From Actinomycetota bacterium (GTDB taxonomy: Bacteria > Actinomycetota > Thermoleophilia > Gaiellales > Gaiellaceae), in NCBI GenBank assembly GCA_005884155.1, contig VAXD01000133.1, positions 1-6,718 of the forward strand: a DNA stretch of 6,718 bases, given 5' to 3'. Every line of letters begins with the position of its first letter. Position 1 is the first letter of the stretch. Shown here piece after piece: positions 1-4,542 of the stretch. A program made the position numbers and the translations under genes. The notes below the pieces were generated by a model. It had not been told where the DNA came from. It saw nothing but the letters and a program-made list of their open reading frames with translations, and did not search any database.

Positions 1-618
1 CGCCGCGAGGAAGACGACCGGCAGAAAGACGTACTGGATTCGCGCGAAGGTCGCGAGCACGGCGAGCGCGGAGAACCCGAGCTGGTTCCGCCGGGTCGGC
101 TGCGACAGCGCGCAGACGCCGAGGTAGATCGCGCCGAGCACCAGCGGGTACGCGATCGCGTCGGCGGTCACGAACGATGTGAAGAAGAGGTCCGGCGAGG
201 CGACCGTCAGCGCTGCAGCCGCGAGGCACGGCCACGTGCCGCCGCCCAGCCGCCGCACCAGCAGGTAGACCGGGATCGCAGCCAGCGACATCGCGAGCGC
301 GTTCTCCGCCTGCGTCAGCCGGTAGGCGAGCTGCGGGTCGTGGAAGAGCCAGAACGGCGCCGCCGCGAGTGGCTCGAGCATCGCCGGGAAGTGCGCCGAG
401 TGGCCGCGGATCAGCGGCTTGCCGGTCGTGCCGAGCGAGCGCGCGATCGAGGCGTAGATGTACTCGTCCGGAAAGTAGAGCGGCGTCGTGTGGATCAGCG
501 CCGCCGCGAAGCGGATCGCGAAGCTGATTGCGACCACTCCGGCAAGGGCGATTCGCGCCGGAATCGCAGCGGGACGCGCGACAGCACGCGCGCGCGAAAG
601 AGAGACGTCCACCGCCAC
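1..618 (-). CDS. GT-C (family 39-like) membrane glycosyltransferase, N-terminal part
   Basis: Partial gene: 206 codons from a GTG at 618..616 and still open at the left edge. The start MAVDVSLSRA is followed by a first membrane helix at about residues 23-42, then a periplasmic loop with the acidic motif PLYFPDEYIY (P50-D51-E52-Y53). An acidic pair just after TM1 is the hallmark of GT-C transferases (GT39/PMT-like), which use polyprenyl-phosphate sugars as donors and act on the outer face of the membrane. Further hydrophobic stretches (residues about 103-120, 125-145, 150-170, 180-206) fit a polytopic protein. Acceptor and sugar cannot be told. The frame stays open upstream of 618, so a longer start is formally possible, but upstream sequence lies antisense to the next gene, and 618 sits 6 nt downstream of a -10-like box. 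No Shine-Dalgarno is visible. The fold is seen and family known; the substrate is not inferred. Confidence 0.85.
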   Translation of the reverse strand, partial: MAVDVSLSRARAVARPAAIPARIALAGVVAISFAIRFAAALIHTTPLYFPDEYIYASIARSLGTTGKPLIRGHSAHFPAMLEPLAAAPFWLFHDPQLAYRLTQAENALAMSLAAIPVYLLVRRLGGGTWPCLAAAALTVASPDLFFTSFVTADAIAYPLVLGAIYLGVCALSQPTRRNQLGFSALAVLATFARIQYVFLPVVFLAA

Positions 619-624
619 GGTTTC

Positions 625-654
625 CGTATCGGCACGCGCCTCGTATCCCTTGAA
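625..654 (-). promoter_or_regulatory. Candidate leaderless promoter of the GT-C gene
   Basis: Reading the minus strand, TTCAAG (654..649) and GATACG (630..625) are separated by 18 nt, and GATACG ends 6 nt before the GTG at 618. Initiation would therefore fall on or beside the start codon, giving a leaderless mRNA. The -35 match is only partial. The 53-bp gap to the divergent gene at 672 has to hold both promoters, which supports compact placement. Confidence 0.4.
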
Positions 655-659
655 CGAGT

Positions 660-665
660 GATACT
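660..665 (+). promoter_or_regulatory. Candidate -10 box of the sulfatase-like gene
   Basis: GATACT (660-665) ends 6 nt before the GTG at 672, placing the start of transcription on the start codon. No recognisable -35 lies 16-18 nt upstream and no Shine-Dalgarno precedes the GTG. This start is well constrained because an in-frame TGA lies at 651-653 with no other start codon between. Confidence 0.4.
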
Positions 666-671
666 GCAGGC

Positions 672-2792
672 GTGGCCGTCGCTCACGCCAGGGCCGAAGG
701 GGTCGACTGGCGCGTCCGGGTGCGGGAGCCCGCGCTTCGCGGTGCGCAGCTTCTCGCGGCCTCCGGATTCGCGCTCGCGCAGCCACTCTTCGACATCCTC
801 GGCAAGAACGCCGAGTTCTTCGCCGCGCACGCCTCGACGCCGGGCGACATCGTCCTGTTCGCGCTCGCCGTCACCTTCGCGCCCGCGCTCGTTCTGCTGG
901 CGGTCGAGCTGGTCGTGGGGGCGTTCAGCCGCAGTGCGGCCTTCCTTCTCCACCTTGTCTTCCTGGGATTCCTCGGCGCCGTCTTCGGCGTCCAGCTGCT
1001 GAAGCGCTCGGGGCTCGACGGAACCACGGCGCTGATCGTCGGCGCAGTGGCGATCGGGCTCGCCGTCGCTCTGGCGGTCTGGCGCTGGTCGGCTGCCCGC
1101 GGCTTCCTGAGCCTGCTGGGCGCGGCGCCGCTCGTCTTCCTCGCGGTGTTCCTGTTCGGGACGCCGGTGCACACGCTGGTCTTCTCGAGTAGCTCTGCGA
1201 GCGCGGCAACGGGTGTGGTCCGGCATCCGGTGCCGGTCGTCTTCCTGCTCTTCGACGAGCTGCCGACCATCTCGCTCGAAGGCCCTGACGGCACCATCGA
1301 CGCGGGCCGCTTTCCCAACTTCGCGCGGCTGGCGCAGAGCGCGTACTGGTTTCGCAACATGACCACGGTCGCGAGCTCGACGACCGTCGCGGTGCCGGCT
1401 CTCCTGACCGGCCGCTTCCCGAAAAAAGGCTCGCTTCCTGTCGTCCAGGACCATCCGAACAACCTCTTCACGCTACTCGGCCGGCGCTACCGGATGCACG
1501 TCGTCGAGACGCAGACGCAGCTCTGCCCGCGGCGGCTCTGCAAGCGGAAGCAGCCGAACGCCGGCAAGCGGCTCTCCTCGCTCTACTCGGACGCGCGCGA
1601 GGTGTACCTGCACCTAATCGCGCCGCCGGTGCTCGAGGAGCGCCTGCCCGCCGTCGACGAGTCGTGGGCCGACTTCGGCGCCGACACCGGGAGCCAGCTG
1701 GAGGGCCAGGCGAAGCTGCCGAAGGTGAACCTGAAGACCTTCTACATCGGCCGGCTGCACGACTTCAACCGCTGGGTCGCGAAGCTCCAGCCGCCCGGAT
1801 CGCCGCCGACGCTCGACTACCTGCACGTTCTCTTCCCGCACGGGCCGTGGCTCTACTACCCCGACGGCCACGTCCGCGCTGTCGCCGTGCCGCGCGCGCC
1901 CGGCCGCACGGAAGAGACGTGGTGGAACGAATCGCTCGCTGAGCAGGCCTGGCAGCGGCACCTGCTCCAGGCCGGCTTCACGGACAAGCTGCTCGGCCGC
2001 TTCGTCGCGCGGCTGCACAAGACCGGGCTGTGGGACAAGGCGCTCGTGATCGTCACCGTCGACGAGGGCGACAGCTTCCGCGGCGGCGACAACCGGCGCG
2101 ACCCATCGAAGCGGAACATCGGCGATATCGCGTTCATCCCGCTGTTCGTCAAGCTGCCCGGCCAGTCGCAAGGAGGGGTCGTAGACCGGCATGTCTCGAG
2201 CGTGGACCTGCTGCCGACGATCGCGCAGGTGCTCGGCGTGAAGCTCGGTTGGCACGTCGACGGGCGCTCGGTGCTGACGCCGGGACCCGGCTCGCCGACC
2301 GTGCGCGTAAACCAGTTCACGATGCCGCTGGCCCGCGCGCAGGCGCTTCGCGAGCAGGCGAACGCACGCAAGACCGAGCTCTTCGGGAGCGGCTCCTGGG
2401 GGCCGAAGCTCGCCGCGACCGGGCCGTACTGGCAGCTCGTCGGCACGCCGGTCGCTCAGCTACAGGTCGCAGGCCCGGCCGGCGGCACGGCGACGGTCGA
2501 CAAGGTCGGCAGCAGGCTGCTGCGCGCCTTCCCGAAGCGCTCGCTCCTCGCTCCGTCGCCGTTGGGGGGCCCGGTCTCAGGCCTCGGGCCGGGCGCGACG
2601 GTGGCCTTCGCCCTCAACGGGCGGGTCGCGGCCGTCTCGCAGGTCTACCGGCAGCTCGGCGGCGGGCTGCGCTTCTCCGTCCTGCCGTCGGACACGGCCT
2701 TCCACCCGGGCCGCAACGCGGTGCGCGCGTTCGTCGTGTCGGGCCCGCCGTCGTCTCCCGTCCTGCGGGAGATCCGAGTTGCGCTCAGCTAG
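672..2792 (+). CDS. Membrane-anchored sulfatase-like / alkaline-phosphatase-superfamily hydrolase or transferase
   Basis: 706 residues. A motif-like N-terminus (SGFALAQPLFDILGKN, 31-46) is followed by about four membrane helices (about 61-82, 89-110, 119-137, 151-170). An extracytoplasmic catalytic domain then spans about 185-530, with a further C-terminal domain to 706. Catalytic-type residues can be placed. FLLFDELP (D195, E196) is the first metal site. STTVAVPALLTG lines up with the sulfatase CxPSRxxLLTG signature, with T237 (or T238) in the nucleophile position. PHGPW has H390, VTVDEGD has D464-E465, and DRHVSSVDLLPT has H507. A Thr nucleophile, as in LtaS-type phosphoglycerol transferases, argues against a formylglycine sulfatase; a phospho-transfer or phosphatase role on an envelope polymer or lipid is the inference. 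C285 and C290 could form a disulfide outside the cell. The divergent GT-C transferase fits an envelope glycoconjugate role. Substrate unknown. Its stop codon overlaps the convergent zinc-ribbon gene. Confidence 0.88.
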   Translation: MAVAHARAEGVDWRVRVREPALRGAQLLAASGFALAQPLFDILGKNAEFFAAHASTPGDIVLFALAVTFAPALVLLAVELVVGAFSRSAAFLLHLVFLGFLGAVFGVQLLKRSGLDGTTALIVGAVAIGLAVALAVWRWSAARGFLSLLGAAPLVFLAVFLFGTPVHTLVFSSSSASAATGVVRHPVPVVFLLFDELPTISLEGPDGTIDAGRFPNFARLAQSAYWFRNMTTVASSTTVAVPALLTGRFPKKGSLPVVQDHPNNLFTLLGRRYRMHVVETQTQLCPRRLCKRKQPNAGKRLSSLYSDAREVYLHLIAPPVLEERLPAVDESWADFGADTGSQLEGQAKLPKVNLKTFYIGRLHDFNRWVAKLQPPGSPPTLDYLHVLFPHGPWLYYPDGHVRAVAVPRAPGRTEETWWNESLAEQAWQRHLLQAGFTDKLLGRFVARLHKTGLWDKALVIVTVDEGDSFRGGDNRRDPSKRNIGDIAFIPLFVKLPGQSQGGVVDRHVSSVDLLPTIAQVLGVKLGWHVDGRSVLTPGPGSPTVRVNQFTMPLARAQALREQANARKTELFGSGSWGPKLAATGPYWQLVGTPVAQLQVAGPAGGTATVDKVGSRLLRAFPKRSLLAPSPLGGPVSGLGPGATVAFALNGRVAAVSQVYRQLGGGLRFSVLPSDTAFHPGRNAVRAFVVSGPPSSPVLREIRVALS

Positions 2793-2795
2793 CGC
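2781..2795. terminator. Small hairpin across the two convergent stop codons
   Basis: GCGCT (2781-2785) and AGCGC (2791-2795) can pair around a 5-nt loop that contains both gene ends (TAG 2790-2792 on plus, TGA 2787-2785 on minus). There is no T-run on either side and the stem is only 5 bp, so a terminator role is weak. Confidence 0.2.
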
Positions 2796-2946
2796 GCTCG
2801 GCGCGTTCGACCGGTACGAACAAGCGGCAATGCGGGCACTTGTACCCGCGCGGCCCGCCGGCGTCGGACGATTCGAGCAGCTCGCCCGCGAACTCCTTGC
2901 GGCAGTGCGGGCAGACCACCTGATGCTCGACGTCTTGGCCGGCCAC
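2785..2946 (-). CDS. Small two-CPHC zinc-ribbon protein
   Basis: A 53-residue protein, start GTG at 2946..2944, stop TGA at 2787..2785. Two CPHC knuckles (C12/C15 in VVCPHCRKEF and C37/C40 in YKCPHCRLFV) are separated by 21 residues, the spacing of a classic zinc ribbon binding one Zn2+. Outside the ribbon there is only a short polar head and an Arg/Glu-rich tail, so it is a single-domain protein. An in-frame TAG 12 nt upstream of the GTG (2957..2955) leaves no other plausible start. The conserved Cys pairs and codon structure make the frame convincing despite its small size; the other two minus-strand frames here encode only Arg/Ala-rich noise. It overlaps the convergent sulfatase-like gene by 8 bp. 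Exact role unknown; such proteins may bind nucleic acid or protein partners, or just scaffold a metal site. Confidence 0.8.
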   Translation of the reverse strand: MAGQDVEHQVVCPHCRKEFAGELLESSDAGGPRGYKCPHCRLFVPVERAERAS

Positions 2947-2952
2947 GACCGC

Positions 2953-2958
2953 AACCTA
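2953..2958 (-). promoter_or_regulatory. Candidate -10 box of the zinc-ribbon gene
   Basis: TAGGTT on the minus strand (2958..2953) fits TANNNT and ends 6 nt before the GTG at 2946, the leaderless arrangement. There is no Shine-Dalgarno and the -35 region is not recognisable. Confidence 0.4.
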
Positions 2959-2969
2959 GCAACCGGCGA

Positions 2970-2998
2970 TTGCCCTGCGGGCAGGGATCCTCCATAGT
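2970..2998 (+). promoter_or_regulatory. Candidate promoter of the small basic protein gene
   Basis: TTGCCC (2970-2975) and CATAGT (2993-2998) are spaced by 17 nt, each matching 4 of 6 positions of the housekeeping consensus. The -10 ends 7 nt before the ATG at 3006, so the mRNA would be leaderless or nearly so. The palindrome at 2973-2986 lies over the -35 end and spacer. Confidence 0.5.
2973..2986. promoter_or_regulatory. Palindrome in the divergent promoter region (operator-like)
   Basis: CCCTGC-GG-GCAGGG is a 6-bp inverted repeat with a 2-bp centre, placed inside the -35/-10 region for the plus gene and just upstream of the -10 for the minus gene. It could be a repressor site serving both. 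At this G+C a short GC palindrome can also be chance. Confidence 0.3.
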
Positions 2999-3005
2999 GG
3001 GTGGC

Positions 3006-3164
3006 ATGAAGCTGCGGAGCTCGCTCTACCGCTCGGCGCGCGTGCTCGGGGACGCGGAGGCGCTGGCTTCCGGCGACCCCAAGCGGATCGAGCGCCGCGC
3101 CAAGAACAAGCTGCTCGGGCGTACGCTCGGCCGCGCCGGCATCTGGCGCTTCCTCTGGCGCTAA
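3006..3164 (+). CDS. Small basic protein of unknown function
   Basis: 52 residues, ATG at 3006, stop TAA at 3162-3164, sequence starting MKLRSSLYRSARVLGDAEAL. The middle is strongly basic (DPKRIERRAKNKLLGRTLGR) and the end is aromatic (GIWRFLWR). No membrane helix, Cys pair or enzyme motif is seen. The pattern (SLYRSARxLGD followed by SGDPKRIxRRxKNKLxGRxxGR) resembles short uncharacterised proteins I recall from actinobacterial genomes, which is why I call it real. The amphipathic basic helices could bind nucleic acid or membrane, but that is guesswork. Two in-frame upstream codons could extend it to 2970, but that adds MPCGQGSSIVGG, which covers the likely promoter, so 3006 is preferred. The putative mobile element begins within a few bases of its stop. 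Confidence 0.7.
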   Translation: MKLRSSLYRSARVLGDAEALASGDPKRIERRAKNKLLGRTLGRAGIWRFLWR

Positions 3165-3185
3165 CTAGGAGGGCTTGACGAAACC
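3165..3185 (+). repeat. Left terminal inverted repeat of the putative MITE
   Basis: It begins CTAGGAGGGCTTG and ends ACC. It pairs with 3313-3333 at 18 of 21 positions; the three differences (positions 10, 14 and 17 of the arm) are all transitions. Confidence 0.6.
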
Positions 3186-3189
3186 TGGT

Positions 3190-3234
3190 CTGAGCCCTCG
3201 GGCCGCGCTGTCCGCCCCGAGGCGGCGTCCTCAG
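3190..3234. repeat. Two-part stem-loop inside the element
   Basis: The outer arms CTGAG (3190-3194) and CTCAG (3230-3234) enclose a perfect 7-bp stem, CCTCGGG (3196-3202) with CCCGAGG (3216-3222), around a 13-nt loop. An unpaired 7-nt stretch lies on the right between the two stems. Confidence 0.45.
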
Positions 3235-3236
3235 GC

Positions 3237-3263
3237 GGCCCAATAGCTATCCACTATTGGGCC
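3237..3263. terminator. Strong 10-bp hairpin, possible bidirectional terminator
   Basis: GGCCCAATAG (3237-3246) pairs perfectly with CTATTGGGCC (3254-3263) around a 7-nt loop. Two more G-C pairs can form outside one mismatch (3234-3235 with 3265-3266). There is no T-run, but tail-less hairpins are common as terminators in high-GC actinobacteria. It lies 73 nt after the small basic protein's stop and 67 nt after the GAF gene's stop, so it could end transcription from both sides. Confidence 0.4.
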
Positions 3264-3286
3264 TCCCTGCGTCCTTGCCTCGGAAC

Positions 3287-3307
3287 CGCCATCGCACCCC
3301 GATGGCG
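3287..3307. repeat. 8-bp hairpin with competing outer arms
   Basis: CGCCATCG (3287-3294) pairs perfectly with CGATGGCG (3300-3307) around a 5-nt loop. Outside it, CCTTGC (3273-3278) can pair with GCAAGG (3309-3314), or CGGAACC (3281-3287) with GGTTCCG (3313-3319). The latter also belongs to the right terminal repeat, so these pairings exclude each other. Confidence 0.45.
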
Positions 3308-3312
3308 AGCAA

Positions 3313-3333
3313 GGTTCCGCCAAACCCTCCTAG
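3313..3333 (-). repeat. Right terminal inverted repeat of the putative MITE
   Basis: This is the partner of 3165-3185. Its last bases include the stop codon (TAG, 3332..3330) of the GAF gene. Confidence 0.6.
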
Positions 3334-3803
3334 AAAATCTGCTCGAGCTGTCGGCCGGCCTGAATCGCGATGTCATGCGCGATCCCCGCCTGCCCCTCGT
3401 CGAACGTCGTACCCTCGCCGTAGATCTCCACCAGGCCCCAGCACGTTCCTCCGGACGGCAGACAGACCATCAGGAGCGATTCGAAGCCGAGCTTCTCCAG
3501 CAGCTCCGCCTCGTTCGGCTCCGGCGCGTCGTCGAGCACCGAGACGGAACGCGGCTCGCCGCGGGCGATCACCTCGTGCGTCAGCGGGTAGTCGGAGATC
3601 AGGTACTCGTGCCCGATGCCGGGCGCGCGCTCGCCGCGCGAGAACTCGACGAGGCTGATGAGCAGGTCACCGACGACGCGCGAGATCAGGCAGGCGGAGG
3701 CGTCGAGGGTCTCGGTCAGCTCGCGGCAGGTGGTCTCGAGCAGCCCGCGCACGGTGTGCTCCTCGCGCAGCGCGGCTATCGCGTCTTCGATCGGATCGGC
3801 CAC
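3330..3803 (-). CDS. GAF-domain protein
   Basis: 157 residues, GTG start at 3803..3801, preceded by AGGA (3814..3811) at 7-nt spacing. It is almost entirely one GAF domain. An N-terminal helix (residues about 3-31, EDAIAALREEHTVRGLLETT) leads into strand LDASACLISRV, the variable loop (55-90), then the late GAF signature LGFESLLMVCLPSGG (105-119), CWGLVEIYGE (121-130) and a C-terminal helix to QAGRQLEQIF. GAF domains bind small ligands or form dimers in signalling proteins. No output domain (kinase, cyclase, phosphatase) is attached, so it is a stand-alone sensor or regulatory partner. No signal peptide is seen, so it is probably cytoplasmic. It lies 9 bp after the L,D-transpeptidase stop on the same strand, and its Shine-Dalgarno overlaps that stop, so translational coupling is likely. 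Ligand unknown. Confidence 0.85.
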   Translation of the reverse strand: MADPIEDAIAALREEHTVRGLLETTCRELTETLDASACLISRVVGDLLISLVEFSRGERAPGIGHEYLISDYPLTHEVIARGEPRSVSVLDDAPEPNEAELLEKLGFESLLMVCLPSGGTCWGLVEIYGEGTTFDEGQAGIAHDIAIQAGRQLEQIF

Positions 3804-3810
3804 GTGGGGA

Positions 3811-3814
3811 TCCT
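3811..3814 (-). promoter_or_regulatory. Ribosome binding site of the GAF gene, overlapping the upstream stop
   Basis: AGGA (3814..3811) begins within the TAG of the L,D-transpeptidase gene and lies 7 nt from the GTG. It decides the start at 3803 and suggests termination-reinitiation between the two genes. Confidence 0.55.
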
Positions 3815-4520
3815 AGAAGCCGCGGATCTCCGCGCGGGTCCCGATCACGATCAGCGGCTTGCTCTTCGGGTCGAGCCCGTGCAGCACGGCCAGCAGGCGC
3901 GGCAGCGGAAGGGAGACGCAACCGAGCGTCGGGCGTCCGGTGCTCACGTGGAGGAAGATCCCCGAGCCGCGGCCGGGGACGATCGGGCTCCTGTTGTAGG
4001 CGATCACCGCGAGGTGCCGGTACGCGGTCGGCGAGCGCGACATGTCCTCGCTCGTGATCCGGAACGGTGGCCTGGAGCCGCAGCGGACGTGCTTGAAGCG
4101 GTTGTAGAAGGGCGAGCGCGGGTCCTCGACCCACCAGTCGCCGCAGACGACCCGGTGGTAGCCGTAGCGGACGCCTGGGCTCGGCGCGATCCCGTACATC
4201 GTCGGCAGGAAGCCGAACGCTCCGGCGGGCGTCGTCCGGTCGCCCTCGCGCTTGTGCGTGGAGGTGCCGCGCTCGCCGAGCCAGGCAGGCCACGGCCCCG
4301 CGGTTGCGAGCCAGCAGTCCCCGGTCTTGCGCCAGAGCCTGAGCGTTCCCTGCGTCGAAGTGCGCTGTGGGGCGACGACCGTGATGAGCTGGTGCGCCGC
4401 GCCGGTCGAGGCGAGCTCGTTCGCCAGGTTCGCCGGGCACGTCGCGCCGCGCTGACCCGCGCCGGCGGCAGCTGCGGCTGCGCAGAGCGGCACGCAGACG
4501 GCAAGCGCGACCCATTTCAT
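3813..4520 (-). CDS. Exported L,D-transpeptidase (YkuD-like, COG3786 type)
   Basis: 235 residues, ATG at 4520..4518. The N-terminus MKWVALAVCVPLCAAAAAAG is a signal peptide with no clear lipobox, so the protein is exported. The catalytic signature of the YkuD fold is present: GIFLHVSTGRPTLGCVSLPL, with H191 and nucleophile C201 in an H-x6-T-x-G-C arrangement (T198 stands where Ser is more usual). Upstream marks of this subfamily are WLGERGTSTHKREGDRTTPAG (79-99) and WVEDPRSPFYNRF (130-142). Such enzymes form 3-3 crosslinks in peptidoglycan, or attach and cleave at tetrapeptide stems. There is no LysM or other wall-binding domain. It is probably first in an operon with the GAF gene, and is divergent from an M15 peptidase, a sensible pairing because D,D-carboxypeptidases make the tetrapeptide donors that L,D-transpeptidases use. 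No Shine-Dalgarno is present; see the -10 at 4530-4535. Confidence 0.9.
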   Translation of the reverse strand: MKWVALAVCVPLCAAAAAAGAGQRGATCPANLANELASTGAAHQLITVVAPQRTSTQGTLRLWRKTGDCWLATAGPWPAWLGERGTSTHKREGDRTTPAGAFGFLPTMYGIAPSPGVRYGYHRVVCGDWWVEDPRSPFYNRFKHVRCGSRPPFRITSEDMSRSPTAYRHLAVIAYNRSPIVPGRGSGIFLHVSTGRPTLGCVSLPLPRLLAVLHGLDPKSKPLIVIGTRAEIRGF

Positions 4521-4529
4521 GGTCCGGGC

Positions 4530-4535
4530 AGACTA
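4530..4535 (-). promoter_or_regulatory. Candidate -10 box of the L,D-transpeptidase operon
   Basis: TAGTCT on the minus strand (4535..4530) fits TANNNT and ends 9 nt before the ATG at 4520, giving a leader of 2-3 nt at most. The -35 is not convincing. It sits within the 22-bp space to the divergent M15 start. Confidence 0.4.
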
Positions 4536-4542
4536 CGTGGCG

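Larger units (their letters stand above)
3165..3333. mobile_element. Putative MITE (TA-targeting, IS630/Tc1-like), non-coding
   Basis: The 169-bp block opens with CTAGGAGGG (3165-3173) and ends with CCCTCCTAG (3325-3333). Extended over 21 nt (3165-3185 against the complement of 3313-3333) the arms match at 18 positions, differing only at three transitions. If TA is the duplicated target (3166-3167 and 3331-3332), the element proper is 3168-3330, 163 bp, with 18-bp inverted repeats matching at 15 positions, inserted in a CTAG site. IS630-family transposases are known to prefer CTAG and duplicate TA. The inside has no coding potential and is filled with stem-loops at 3190-3234, 3237-3263 and 3287-3307. 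Removing it would leave the two convergent stop codons 1 bp apart, with both stops unchanged. The alternative is a purely structural bidirectional terminator. No copy can be compared inside this window. Confidence 0.5.

Noticed and set aside
495..1454. 319-codon minus-strand open frame antisense to the sulfatase-like gene
   Set aside because: Composition is Arg/Glu/Gln-rich noise, and it also overlaps the GT-C gene start; the plus-strand frame has clear helices and catalytic motifs.
3175..3202. Outward or inward promoter from TTGACG in the left terminal repeat
   Set aside because: TTGACG (3175-3180) is a good -35, but nothing like a -10 lies 15-19 nt downstream.
3257..3658. Plus-strand open frame starting inside the element and running over the GAF gene
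   Set aside because: Ser/Arg/Pro-rich shadow; no ribosome site and no sensible protein.
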